Below are positions 1-7,987 of a stretch of DNA of 64,000 nucleotides, piece after piece. The DNA is from Bacteroidota bacterium (GTDB lineage: Bacteria; Bacteroidota; Bacteroidia; Palsa-948). The DNA lies in the NCBI GenBank assembly GCA_003164895.1, contig PLUL01000030.1, forward strand, positions 23,971 through 87,970. The letters are read 5' to 3'. Both the position numbers and the translations under genes were made by a program. Numbering within the stretch: position 1 is the first letter of the stretch; every line of letters starts with the position of its first letter. Under the pieces are notes generated by a model that saw only the letters and a list, made by a program, of their open reading frames with translations, was not told the DNA's origin and made no database searches.

Positions 1-2
1 TG

Positions 3-605
3 GCACTCAATAGTATTTTTCAGGTATTGTTTTTCAGCGTGTATGCATATGTGTTTGTATCGGTGCTGCTGCCTATGTTCGGCATGAAAGCCGTTGCGGT
101 GAATGTAACCATCAGCCAAATTGCAAAAAGTGTGAGCATCTATCTCGGCATTCCGTTTGCGGCAGGCGTCGTCAGCCGTTACGGACTCATCCATCTGAAA
201 GGCGAAGATTGGTTCGAGCGGAAATTCATTCCCTTCGTTTCTCCCATCACGCTCATCGCCTTGCTGTTCACCATCGTGGTAATGTTCAGTTTGAAAGGAC
301 AACTCATCGTTCAGATACCGTTGGATGTGCTGCGCATCGCACTTCCATTAGTAATTTATTTTGCCATCATGTTCTTAGTAAGTTTCTTTCTTGGCAGATC
401 GCTGGGTGCAGATTATTCAAAGAATGCTTCCATCGCATTCACTGCTGCCGGAAATAATTTTGAGCTTGCCATTGCCGTTGCCATCGGAGTTTTCGGCATC
501 AATTCGGGACAGGCATTTGCCGGAGTTATCGGTCCTTTGGTAGAAGTGCCCGCTCTCATCGTGCTGGTGAATGTTGCCTTTTGGCTCCGCAAGAAATATT
601 ATTGA
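3..605 (+). CDS. ACR3-family arsenite efflux transporter, C-terminal part (5' end outside window)
   Basis: This reading frame is open from the first bases of the window, so only the last 200 residues are visible and the start lies to the left. ACR3 (bile acid/arsenite/riboflavin transporter superfamily) proteins export arsenite across the inner membrane using the proton motive force. Several hydrophobic segments are visible. The C-terminal block, with the [12 protein letters not shown] motif followed by a [10 protein letters not shown] segment and a short basic tail, is characteristic of ACR3. The family normally has about 350 residues and ten membrane spans, so roughly half is present. No ars regulator or reductase is visible here; they could lie to the left. 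The gene is visibly richer in G and C than most of the window. The family call is firm; substrate is inferred from the family. Confidence 0.88.
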   Translation, partial: ALNSIFQVLFFSVYAYVFVSVLLPMFGMKAVAVNVTISQIAKSVSIYLGIPFAAGVVSRYGLIHLKGEDWFERKFIPFVSPITLIALLFTIVVMFSLKGQLIVQIPLDVLRIALPLVIYFAIMFLVSFFLGRSLGADYSKNASIAFTAAGNNFELAIAVAIGVFGINSGQAFAGVIGPLVEVPALIVLVNVAFWLRKKYY

Positions 606-607
606 TT

Positions 608-726
608 GGGCGTGCCCGCGCGAGGCGCGCGGTCGGGCTATTCGCTGCAATCTGCGGTTGCCGTCATTGCGAGCAGAGCGAAGCAATCTGTTTTTCAACC
701 GCAGGATTTCCGCTTCTATCCCTCAC
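608..726. repeat. Composite palindromic intergenic repeat with a nested second repeat
   Basis: Directly after the ACR3 stop lies a GC-rich element. It contains GGGCGTGCCCGCGCG (608-622), a GGTCGGGCTATTCGCTGCAA segment (631-650), and GGATTTCCGCTTCTATCCCT (704-723). Arms CTGCGGTTG (652-660) and CAACCGCAG (696-704) are perfect inverted repeats. Their 35-nt loop holds CGTCATTGCGAGCAGAGCGA (662-681) followed by AGCAATCT. From memory, both the outer GGGCGTGCCC...TCGGGCTATTCGCTGCAATC element and the inner CGTCATTGCGAG...GAAGCAATCT element recur as dispersed intergenic repeats in Bacteroidota and other bacteria; that needs a genome search. Short open frames across this stretch are not credible genes. 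It may also serve as a stem-loop between convergent ACR3 and the YciO-like gene. Confidence 0.75.
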
Positions 727-827
727 GCAAGAAATAGAACTTCGAGCGTATGGGGTCAGATGGAAGTTTGTAATTGGTTGTTATACTTCTTCGGAATTTT
801 CTTTGTCAGAGTAACCATCTTCCCTAT

Positions 828-1448
828 TTAATATCCTTCAATAATTCCCAGTCCCTGACGTATAATATTTACTTGTCCGCTTGAGCAATCAACCACAGTG
901 GAAGCTGTGAGGTTTCCATATCCGCCATCAATTACAATGTCCACCAGCTTGTGATATTTCTCGTGAATCTGTTCGGGGTCGTTAAGGTATTCGGTTATTT
1001 CATCTTCTTCATTATGCAGCGAAGTGTTCATCAATGGACTTCCAACCTCTTTCACAATTTCTCTACAAATGATATTATCAGGCACACGTATACCAATCGT
1101 TTTTTTTCTACTCCTGAAAATTTTTGGAATCTCACTGCTCGCATGAAGAATGAAAGTAAATGGTCCGGGCAATGCTTTGCGCATTATTTTGTAAATGGAA
1201 TTATCGGTTGGCTTTGTGAAATCAGAAAGATGACTCAGGTCGTAAAAGATAAAAGAGAAGTTCGCCTTCTCCACACGGATGCCTTTTATGCGGCACACCT
1301 TCTCAATCGCTTTTGGTTTGTGAATATGGCAGCCAATACCGTAAACAGTATCGGTGGGATAGATAACAACGCCATCATCGTTCAGACATTCTGCAATGAA
1401 TCTTATCTTACTTTCTTCGGGATGTAAAGGATCTAATTTTATCAGCAT
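828..1448 (-). CDS. Sua5/YciO/YrdC/YwlC-family protein (YciO-like)
   Basis: The 206-residue product is a YrdC-fold protein. The family signature YPTDTVYGIG lies at residues 30-39, followed by an IKGIR segment in the nucleotide-binding part and the SFIFYDLSHLSDF block. Sua5/TsaC members make threonylcarbamoyl-AMP for the tRNA t6A modification. The PLMNTSL motif near residue 135 resembles the PLMSTSL of the YciO branch rather than the SAN motif of TsaC/Sua5, so I call it YciO-like. YciO function is less settled, but the fold and ATP/RNA-binding face are shared. The length fits the single-domain form with no Sua5 C-terminal extension. The gene stands alone, convergent with the ACR3 gene. ATG at 1448 is the natural start. 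Confidence 0.85.
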   Translation of the reverse strand: MLIKLDPLHPEESKIRFIAECLNDDGVVIYPTDTVYGIGCHIHKPKAIEKVCRIKGIRVEKANFSFIFYDLSHLSDFTKPTDNSIYKIMRKALPGPFTFILHASSEIPKIFRSRKKTIGIRVPDNIICREIVKEVGSPLMNTSLHNEEDEITEYLNDPEQIHEKYHKLVDIVIDGGYGNLTASTVVDCSSGQVNIIRQGLGIIEGY

Positions 1449-1559
1449 ATAACATGATTAACAACGCCCTGTTGAAACATTCCATGCTAAAGTATTATAA
1501 AAATCTCCTCAAGAACTACCTTTAAAAATATTTTTGCGCAGCATGAAAGCATTTATACT

Positions 1560-1647
1560 TGGATTACACAGATTTCCGAAAATGCAAATCCAGATTACAC
1601 CGATGAAATACAATTCTCTAATCGGTGTAATCCTCCTAAAATCTGTG
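1560..1647. repeat. GATTACACCGAT inverted-repeat element, copy 1
   Basis: This copy holds GATTACACAGATTT (1562-1575), GATTACACCGAT (1593-1604), its exact inverse ATCGGTGTAATC (1621-1632), and AAATCTGTG (1639-1647). The last is the inverse of CACAGATTT at 1567-1575. The element can therefore fold into a two-tier nested hairpin. Related copies occur near 53767 and 38709. It overlaps the possible start codons of the secreted protein that follows, which makes that start uncertain. Confidence 0.8.
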
Positions 1648-2454
1648 CCATCTTGGTACACAATTACACTTCTTATCTTTTCTCTGCTAATGCCGCTTTC
1701 GCCTTTTTCTTCTGCGCAGATATACAACGATGATTTCTCCAAGCTGCAAAAGCTGAACATCTTCAAGAACAATAAAGTGTGGATGGTTTACGGCTGGACA
1801 TTCCTTTATCCCAAAGGAACACAGGAAAAAAAAGGAAAGAAAACTTCTTTCGAGCGATTTGACCGAGAAGGAAACCGAACCGAAGAAATTTATTACGATC
1901 CAAAAGGCGAGCCCACTTTTTCCTGCCAATACCTTCACGATGATTTTGGAAATGAAATTAAAAGGATGGGCGGTCAGGGCGATGAAGTGATTTATGATAA
2001 ATGGAATTACACTCCCATCGAGAATGGAAAGAAAGTGGAACGCAAATCGGAATACAAAAAATCAAAAGATGAAAAATGGATCTATTCACTGGATGATCAG
2101 AAAAACGTTGCCGAAGATCAGTACTATGACATCAGTGGCGTTCCAACCACCAAATGGATTTTCACTTACGATTCGAAACAAAACGTTACCGAGAAAAAGG
2201 AACTGGATAGCTACGGTAACCCCTATCAGAAATGGACTTACAAATACGATGAGAAAGAAAACAATACCGAAATGCGTCATTATGTTTCCAATGGTCAGTT
2301 AACCAACATCTATCAGATGCGCTACGATAAAAAAGGAAATATGAAATCAAAATTTACGCTTGATAAGGAAGAGAACATTGTAAACCTCACCGTTTATATC
2401 TATCAGTTTTACGATGGAATGCACTCGCCTCACTCCGTAGGAAATAAAATTTAA
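1603..2454 (+). CDS. Secreted protein of unknown function with YD-like repeat pattern
   Basis: The reading frame is open from 1534 (TTG), but its first codons lie in a dispersed inverted repeat. I place the start at ATG 1603, which gives MKYNSLIG and then a hydrophobic stretch ending in PFSSAQ, a plausible signal peptide. The mature part has about seven short degenerate units built on F-x-Y-D-x-K/R-x-G-N-x-x-E, for example FERFDREGN, RYDKKGN, TYDSKQNVTE and KYDEKENNTE, each spaced by about 20-25 residues. This resembles YD/RHS-like strand repeats found in periplasmic or surface proteins of Bacteroidota. No catalytic motif is visible. The stop abuts the stop of the convergent membrane protein with no gap. 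The reality of the gene is well supported; its function is unknown. Confidence 0.7.
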   Translation: MKYNSLIGVILLKSVPSWYTITLLIFSLLMPLSPFSSAQIYNDDFSKLQKLNIFKNNKVWMVYGWTFLYPKGTQEKKGKKTSFERFDREGNRTEEIYYDPKGEPTFSCQYLHDDFGNEIKRMGGQGDEVIYDKWNYTPIENGKKVERKSEYKKSKDEKWIYSLDDQKNVAEDQYYDISGVPTTKWIFTYDSKQNVTEKKELDSYGNPYQKWTYKYDEKENNTEMRHYVSNGQLTNIYQMRYDKKGNMKSKFTLDKEENIVNLTVYIYQFYDGMHSPHSVGNKI

Positions 2455-3834
2455 TTATTTCCTCACAGCTACGTGGAACTTTAATCCATACGTTTTCTCA
2501 AAAGGAATATTGGAGAGAGAATCTGCCGATAACTCATCGCTATATATCATTCCAGAAGGAGGCAAATGCTCAAAGAAAACCGTATTCTTTCTTCCTAAAC
2601 TATTCTCCTGCATAACATACTTTATCCTTTTATCATATTCGTCTGCAAATTTGCTTGTGATTGAATATTGATTATAAATATGAAACGATAAAACAAAAAC
2701 AGTTAACACAAGTGCAACGGAAACAATTCGCTCGGAGAATTTCTTTTCCATCTTAACTTTATATCCAATGTAAAAGAAAACAAACGAAGAATAAATAGTA
2801 AGCAGCAACGACACTTGCGAAAGCGCTCTGTCCGGTGCAAGTTCATATAATATCCACGATGCTGGCAGGATCAAAATAAACAGTAACATATCAACTACAA
2901 ACAAACTTTTAATGAATTGTGGAAGAAGTTTTTTTAATTCTACTTTTTCTCCTGAGGGCATTTCCTGTCCAAGCAGCATCCACGGCATTCCGAAAAGAAT
3001 TAAATAAGGAATCAGTGTAGGAGTTTTAATCAGAATAAGTTTTCCAAACGATCGAATTACTCTAATAACATGTTCAACAAAAGTCGCATGTGTGAGCGCA
3101 TCCTTTCTTACCCACGTGCCTGGCGCACAAATCGTAATGAGGTAAAATGATACTAAAAAAACAAGAGTAATAATAAGCGAATTACTATGAACCTTGCTAA
3201 GTAATGTCGAGAACAGATTCTTTCTTTTAAGAAAAATAAGAACAGTGAGAAAGAAGATGTAAATCAGCGAATAGGATTCCGATGCACCGGCAATGAATGC
3301 AGCAAGAATTATAATCAAAGGCACATGAACTATTTTTAGTTTCCCGAAAAGTAATATCAGGAATAAATAATTTCCGGTGATGATACTCCATAAATACATC
3401 CAATTGACGATATACCAAAACCATACCTGCCCGATGTCATATGATGAAAAGAAAAAGCATAATGTAAAAAGTAGTGCATAAGTAATAAGAGTTTTAGAGT
3501 CAATACTAATTGAGCAAATGATAAAAAAAAATCTTTTTATCAATAAAATTAAGGAGACAAATAATATTACAAGAGTACAAGCATGAAATAAAGGTAGAAA
3601 TGACAACTTCCAGTAAAAATAATTAAAAGAAAATCCTAAAGTATAAGCAGACCATCGGGCACAATACTCATTATATATTTTGGTCATAACATCAACTGCC
3701 CCGATATTTTGTAATTGAGAAAAGAAATTATAGTCTTCATAAGGCATTCGATTGTGAAAGCCAAGTAACATATAAAGTAAAATAAATAATACTGCTGAAA
3801 GAAGAAACAGACCAAGGTTAATACTGGATTTCAT
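2455..3834 (-). CDS. Polytopic membrane protein, possible GT-C/DUF6056-type glycosyltransferase
   Basis: The 459-residue protein has about ten to twelve hydrophobic segments. After the first segment there is a luminal loop with an acidic motif, PYEDYNFFSQ at residues 31-40, and a later APGTWVRKD motif after a membrane span. This layout (acidic pair in the first external loop, many spans, short soluble tail) matches GT-C-type polyprenyl-phosphate-dependent glycosyltransferases and the DUF6056 family of Bacteroidota. I cannot confirm either by eye. Its ATG overlaps the stop of the upstream gene as TAATG (3832-3836), so the two are translationally coupled and probably act in the same process. 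It may add sugars to envelope glycans; the substrate is unknown. Confidence 0.7.
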   Translation of the reverse strand: MKSSINLGLFLLSAVLFILLYMLLGFHNRMPYEDYNFFSQLQNIGAVDVMTKIYNEYCARWSAYTLGFSFNYFYWKLSFLPLFHACTLVILFVSLILLIKRFFFIICSISIDSKTLITYALLFTLCFFFSSYDIGQVWFWYIVNWMYLWSIITGNYLFLILLFGKLKIVHVPLIIILAAFIAGASESYSLIYIFFLTVLIFLKRKNLFSTLLSKVHSNSLIITLVFLVSFYLITICAPGTWVRKDALTHATFVEHVIRVIRSFGKLILIKTPTLIPYLILFGMPWMLLGQEMPSGEKVELKKLLPQFIKSLFVVDMLLFILILPASWILYELAPDRALSQVSLLLTIYSSFVFFYIGYKVKMEKKFSERIVSVALVLTVFVLSFHIYNQYSITSKFADEYDKRIKYVMQENSLGRKNTVFFEHLPPSGMIYSDELSADSLSNIPFEKTYGLKFHVAVRK

Positions 3835-5294
3835 TATTCCGGGAAAGTGTAAATATTTTCCTGAACAGATTCTTTAAGAATTGTTTTTGCTTCTTTGGGA
3901 GTGCAGGGGGTAACAGGAGGCAACTCAAATGGTTCATCCCTTTTAATATGTTGGATAAATGTTTCAAGTTTTTGTTTGCGAATCACAACTTCCGGATAAA
4001 AAAACAGATTAGTTGAAAGATGATATAAGATTGTGAAAGCAAGAACGTATTTCATAGACAATGTACAATTTTTGAAAGGAATTATTTCAAAGCATCCTAT
4101 AATGCAACAACAAAAAGCAATCATTGCATAAATACCATAGCGGATGCTGGTGGCATATTTAATTTCGTATTCCGAACGTAAAAGTGAAGGCAAACAAGAA
4201 CAGATCATCAGAAACAGCAACATAAAATAAATAGTTGGATTTATTTTATAATACTTTTTTAGTGTCAGGAACAGGAATAATACCCAAACGATTGCACCTG
4301 AAATAAATGGTAATTCAATGTGGTAAGGAAGTTGAAATGGTCCTCCAAGAAATGCCAAACTGAATACCGCACACTTGAGAATTCTATTAAAAAAATTCAA
4401 GACATTTTCAGACGAAAAAATACTTTGATGCACAAGCGCATAATCGGTAAAAAAAATCACAGAAATACAAATAGAAAATACCAACCAAACAAATAAATGT
4501 TTCATTCTTTTTTGAGTCAGCAACATCCATGCTCCTGCAATAAGACCTGCAAAACCACTCCCGCAATTCAACACAGCTAATAGAATACAAAATAACGATA
4601 GCGCAAACATCCAAATTGAATTCTTTTTTAAAAAACATAAGGAAGAGAATACATAAAAAACAGTACAGGTGCTGTATAAAGCGTCCGTTGGCAGCAATAT
4701 AGAATTGTAGTATTGGAATTGAAATAAAAGAATCACAACAATGAAGAATAGTAATACTTTTTGCTTTTCCATAATCGAACGATAAAAAAGCGCCACAATA
4801 CCAATTAAACACGAGGTAGAAATAAATGTAAATATTTTAAAATTAAATATATTCAAATGAACAAGAAAGACACTTATCAGGTGAATTACTACCATGCGAC
4901 TTTCTGCTTCCTGCCGAAAAATTAGTGAAAGATCATGAGTGGTTTGATAATCAATTAAGAAATTTAAAAAGTAACCATAATCATCTGAAATGGGAATATT
5001 GACAGTATTCTTGATAACATATATGATAAACACAAGTATCCATAATAAACAAGATAAAAGAATAAATCGTTTTGAGTTTTTTACATAAAATTTTATTGCA
5101 AGAAAAATATTAATCGACAGAACCAATAATTCAACACTTATTCTTTCAAATCCAATTTCCCAGAAATGGATATTTAAATCCTTTTGTAGCAAGTATCCAA
5201 AAAACAGAATTATATTTTCATTGAACAATAAAATTAACAATCCGCTTGCAAGAGATGCAAAACTGAAAAGCAATAATTTATTTCTCAAAAGCAT
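3834..5294 (-). CDS. Polytopic membrane protein, second member of the GT-C-like pair
   Basis: The 486-residue protein has about twelve hydrophobic segments and is very rich in F, I and L. An acidic motif SDDYGY at residues 103-108 lies in an external loop and corresponds to EDY of the downstream partner. A NCGSGFAG segment follows later, and the tail (about 50 residues) is hydrophilic with a proline-rich ELPPVTPCTPKEAK stretch. It starts 66 nt after the rplT stop, beyond a terminator, so it probably has its own promoter. No strict relative is recognisable. Best guess is a GT-C-fold membrane glycosyltransferase of the DUF6056/GtrII-like kind. The gene is clear, the function inferred. Confidence 0.68.
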   Translation of the reverse strand: MLLRNKLLLFSFASLASGLLILLFNENIILFFGYLLQKDLNIHFWEIGFERISVELLVLSINIFLAIKFYVKNSKRFILLSCLLWILVFIIYVIKNTVNIPISDDYGYFLNFLIDYQTTHDLSLIFRQEAESRMVVIHLISVFLVHLNIFNFKIFTFISTSCLIGIVALFYRSIMEKQKVLLFFIVVILLFQFQYYNSILLPTDALYSTCTVFYVFSSLCFLKKNSIWMFALSLFCILLAVLNCGSGFAGLIAGAWMLLTQKRMKHLFVWLVFSICISVIFFTDYALVHQSIFSSENVLNFFNRILKCAVFSLAFLGGPFQLPYHIELPFISGAIVWVLFLFLTLKKYYKINPTIYFMLLFLMICSCLPSLLRSEYEIKYATSIRYGIYAMIAFCCCIIGCFEIIPFKNCTLSMKYVLAFTILYHLSTNLFFYPEVVIRKQKLETFIQHIKRDEPFELPPVTPCTPKEAKTILKESVQENIYTFPE

Positions 5295-5299
5295 TATTA

Positions 5300-5340
5300 C
5301 AAAAATAAAAAAGGAACCGAAATTACTTCCGATTCCTTTT
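5300..5340 (-). terminator. Intrinsic terminator of the infC-rpmI-rplT operon
   Basis: Read on the minus strand, AAAAGGAATCGGAA pairs with TTTCGGTTCCTTTT (one mismatch) across a short loop and is followed by TTTATTTTTG. It lies 20 nt beyond the rplT stop and just before the next gene. Confidence 0.75.
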
Positions 5341-5360
5341 CATCAATAATTAATTAAAAA

Positions 5361-5705
5361 TTATTTTACTGCCGCAACCACAGCATCGAATGCTTGTGGG
5401 TGATTCAAGGCAAGATCAGCAAGGGCTTTGCGGTTCAAACCAAGATTTTTTTCTGTTGCCTTTGCGATAAACTGAGAATAGGACATCCCATGAACACGAA
5501 CCGCTGCATTGATACGTTGAATCCAAATTCCGCGGTAAACAATCTTCTTGTCTTTTCTTCCTCGGTAAGCGTAGGTAAGACCTTTCTCGTAAACGTTTTT
5601 CGCAATGGTCCAAACATTTTTTCTTTTTCCCCAGTTTCCTCGGGTTCTTTTAAGTATTTTTTTTCTGCGTGCTCTGGACGCTACACTGTTGACTGAACGT
5701 GGCAT
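5361..5705 (-). CDS. rplT: 50S ribosomal protein L20
   Basis: The 114-residue, highly basic protein begins [19 protein letters not shown] and carries the typical [13 protein letters not shown] and [10 protein letters not shown] segments of bacterial L20. L20 binds 23S rRNA early in assembly of the large subunit. Length matches the family (about 115-120 residues). It follows rpmI by 31 nt and ends the infC-rpmI-rplT operon, the order conserved across bacteria. In many bacteria L20 or IF3 feeds back on this operon's translation; I see no specific operator here. A terminator hairpin follows. Confidence 0.98.
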   Translation of the reverse strand: MPRSVNSVASRARRKKILKRTRGNWGKRKNVWTIAKNVYEKGLTYAYRGRKDKKIVYRGIWIQRINAAVRVHGMSYSQFIAKATEKNLGLNRKALADLALNHPQAFDAVVAAVK

Positions 5706-5736
5706 GACTTATAGAATTAAAATTATTATTTATAAA

Positions 5737-5931
5737 TTAAATACAAAGCATTGCTTTTACTCGTTTCATATTGGTAGGATGTACCAATGCGGCATGAGTA
5801 AGATGGCGTTTGCGTTTAGTTCCTTTTTTAGTAAGGATATGGCTCTTGAAAGCATGTTTCCTCTTTATTTTTCCAGAATTAGTAACGCGAAATCTTTTTT
5901 TCGCGCTGGAATTAGTTTTCATTTTTGGCAT
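5737..5931 (-). CDS. rpmI: 50S ribosomal protein L35
   Basis: The 64-residue protein starts [20 protein letters not shown] and has the KAFKSHIL and KRKRHL basic segments of L35, a small component of the large ribosomal subunit. Length is exactly that of the family. It sits between infC (22 nt upstream) and rplT (31 nt downstream) in the standard translation operon. ATG at 5931 is the only reasonable start. Confidence 0.97.
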   Translation of the reverse strand: MPKMKTNSSAKKRFRVTNSGKIKRKHAFKSHILTKKGTKRKRHLTHAALVHPTNMKRVKAMLCI

Positions 5932-5953
5932 AATCGTCAGTATTAGTTATTCT

Positions 5954-6547
5954 TTATTTCTTTTTTCCAGGACCAAGAAGTATTATCATCTTCTTTCCAT
6001 CTTGAATCGGCATCTGCTCTATTTTTCCTACTTCTTCAAGTTCTTGTGCAAAGCGCATTAAAAGCGATCTTCCCTGATCTTTGAACATAATGGTTCTTCC
6101 TTTGAAGAAAACATATGCTCTTACTTTTGATCCTTCCTCGAGAAACCTGAGAGCGTGATTTTTTTTGAATGTAAAATCATGTTCATCCGTATGCGGAGTA
6201 AAGCGAATTTCTTTTACAACAACTTTTGAAGTGTTCGCTCTTTTCTCCTTCTCTTTTTTCTTCAGCTCGTATAAGAACTTTTTATATTCTATTATTTTGC
6301 AGACTGGCGGAGTAGCAGTTGATGATATTTCTACCAAATCTAACCCTGCATCTGTCGCCATTCTCAGCGCTTGTTCGATAGGAACCACTACCGGTTCAAA
6401 CCCTTCCCCAACAACCCTCACCTGAGGGTGTTTTATCCTGCTGTTAATATTATGCAGGTCTTCTCTTTTCTGAAACCTTCCGCCACGTGGCTGATAAGGA
6501 CGACTGTATGTTCCTGTTGGTCTCGGTTTGTAATACGGTGCTGCGAT
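5954..6547 (-). CDS. infC: Translation initiation factor IF-3, probably with an ATC start codon
   Basis: IF3 binds the 30S subunit, discriminates against non-standard start codons and keeps the subunits apart. The N-domain segment ALRMATDAGLDLVEIS and the C-domain segments KEIRFTPHTDEHDF and GRTIMFKDQG are clear. GTG at 6421 is the first usual start codon, but family homology runs further upstream: the frame encodes NINSRIKHPQVRVVGEGF, matching the conserved IF3 start region. The frame stays open for 42 more codons until TAA AAA GTC ATC GCA GCA, with no ATG, GTG or TTG between. ATC at 6545-6547 directly after that stop is my preferred start, giving 197 residues, the normal size. ATT or CTG nearer the domain are alternatives. 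Rare AUU-type starts are known to let E. coli IF3 repress itself. thrS is not upstream here. Confidence 0.9.
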   Translation of the reverse strand: MAAPYYKPRPTGTYSRPYQPRGGRFQKREDLHNINSRIKHPQVRVVGEGFEPVVVPIEQALRMATDAGLDLVEISSTATPPVCKIIEYKKFLYELKKKEKEKRANTSKVVVKEIRFTPHTDEHDFTFKKNHALRFLEEGSKVRAYVFFKGRTIMFKDQGRSLLMRFAQELEEVGKIEQMPIQDGKKMIILLGPGKKK

Positions 6548-6600
6548 GACTTTTTAGTTTTAATTTATGTTTGTTTTTTATTCTTTTATAAAAAGGGATG

Positions 6601-6608
6601 CAAAGATA
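6601..6608 (-). promoter_or_regulatory. Bacteroidota-type -7 element for infC-rpmI-rplT
   Basis: TATCTTTG on the minus strand matches the TAnnTTTG -7 consensus of Bacteroidota primary sigma factors. It lies about 55 nt upstream of the proposed ATC start. No convincing -33 TTG at the ideal spacing. Confidence 0.6.
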
Positions 6609-6673
6609 AATAAATTCACTTATTACAGTAAATTATTTTTGTTCTCTTGTATCTAAGAAAAATCCTAAGGGTC

Positions 6674-7987
6674 TTACTTCACCAGCAAACCCGATTGCTG
6701 TAGAAGTTGTGTTTCGCTCAGCTTGGAATTATATCTGTCTGTAACCACCAAACTTCCTGCTGTTTGATAGCTTGCCTGCGCCTGCTCTAACTGCACAATG
6801 TTTCCTGTTCCCACCCTAAATTGCCCAAGCGCAACATCAACCGCTTCTTTGGCGACCAAAAGATTTTCTTCATCCATCTTTAAAATATTCAGGTTGCTAT
6901 TATATTGTTGGTATGCTTCGAGCAGCACGGCATTGGTTTGCGTTTCTACAAGGTCGCTCTGAAACTTTGCATTCATTTCTGTGAGCAATGCATTCTTCTT
7001 CTGGATATTTACAATATTTCCATTATACAATGTCCATCCCAGCGTTAATCCTCCAGTAAGACCTTGTGTTTGATTGAGAAGTGTAAGTCCCGCGCTATTT
7101 TCGGTGCGCGAAAGTCCGTAGTTCAATCCCAAACTCAGCGTGGGCAAACGCAATGCATTCACTATCCTCGTATTGTTTGCAGCCACTTTCATATTCATTT
7201 GAGATATCTTAATATCAGGGTTCTGTGCAAGCATATTTTTTTTCAGACTGTCATACACCATTCCGCGCCTGATGGGAATGCTGTCGCTCACTAAGTAACT
7301 CGTTTCAACGGGCAATGCTATCAACTGATTGAGCGTTACTGTGGCGTTGGTAACATTCACTTGCTGGCGTAAATAAGCAGAGCGCTGCGCATTATAACCC
7401 ACTTCTGCCTGCAGGTAATTTAACTTGGTGCTGGTGCCTATCTGATATTGTTGTTTGGCAATATCCATTTCCTTTTTATAAAGCGCAATGGTGCTATCTA
7501 TCACCGCCAGCAATTTTTTCTGCTGAACAATATTGTAATACGCTTCAATCACCGAAGCAATATTAACCTGCACAGCAGATTTAACATTCATTATTCCTTC
7601 ATCACGCAAAAGTCCAAGTTGTTCGTAAGCAATGAACATTCTTGTTCCATCAAACAATGTCCAGTTAAGACCTACACCGGGAGTTAATACTTTACTCGTT
7701 GCTCCATTTCTGGTAATCTCAGTTCCTGTACTGTATTGCTGATGTATATTATTATTTGCATCGCTGTATCCTGCCGTAACACTTACACTCGGCAACATGC
7801 CCGCCATACCGGGAGAATAATTATTGGCAGCTATCTGTGAATTGGTCTTAGCCATCTGGATGTTATAATTTTTCTTCATCATGATGGCAATCGCACTGTC
7901 AAGCGTAAGTATTTGAGCAATCAAGCCGGAGCATATGAAAAAGACAAACGACAATAAAACAATACACTTTAAACTAAACTTGTTCAT
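6674..7987 (-). CDS. TolC-family outer-membrane efflux protein
   Basis: The 437-residue protein has a signal peptide (residues 1-24, ending ICSGLIAQ) and the two-fold repeated long-helix and short-strand layout of TolC-type channels. Typical segments are SVTAGYSDANNN, LNWTLFDGTRMFIAYEQL, GLTLGWTLYNGN and FRVGTGNIVQLEQAQ. It trimerises in the outer membrane and joins an RND pump to the outside. It starts 14 nt inside the end of the pump gene, so it is co-translated with it. It is the third gene of an adaptor-pump-channel operon. Substrate cannot be told from sequence. Confidence 0.93.
   Translation of the reverse strand: MNKFSLKCIVLLSFVFFICSGLIAQILTLDSAIAIMMKKNYNIQMAKTNSQIAANNYSPGMAGMLPSVSVTAGYSDANNNIHQQYSTGTEITRNGATSKVLTPGVGLNWTLFDGTRMFIAYEQLGLLRDEGIMNVKSAVQVNIASVIEAYYNIVQQKKLLAVIDSTIALYKKEMDIAKQQYQIGTSTKLNYLQAEVGYNAQRSAYLRQQVNVTNATVTLNQLIALPVETSYLVSDSIPIRRGMVYDSLKKNMLAQNPDIKISQMNMKVAANNTRIVNALRLPTLSLGLNYGLSRTENSAGLTLLNQTQGLTGGLTLGWTLYNGNIVNIQKKNALLTEMNAKFQSDLVETQTNAVLLEAYQQYNSNLNILKMDEENLLVAKEAVDVALGQFRVGTGNIVQLEQAQASYQTAGSLVVTDRYNSKLSETQLLQQSGLLVK

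Noticed and set aside
571-831. Short plus-strand genes after the ACR3 gene
   Set aside because: Frames run through a palindromic repeat and have no protein-like features or start context.
951-1427. 158-codon plus-strand frame
   Set aside because: It is antisense to the well-supported YciO-like gene and has no family features.
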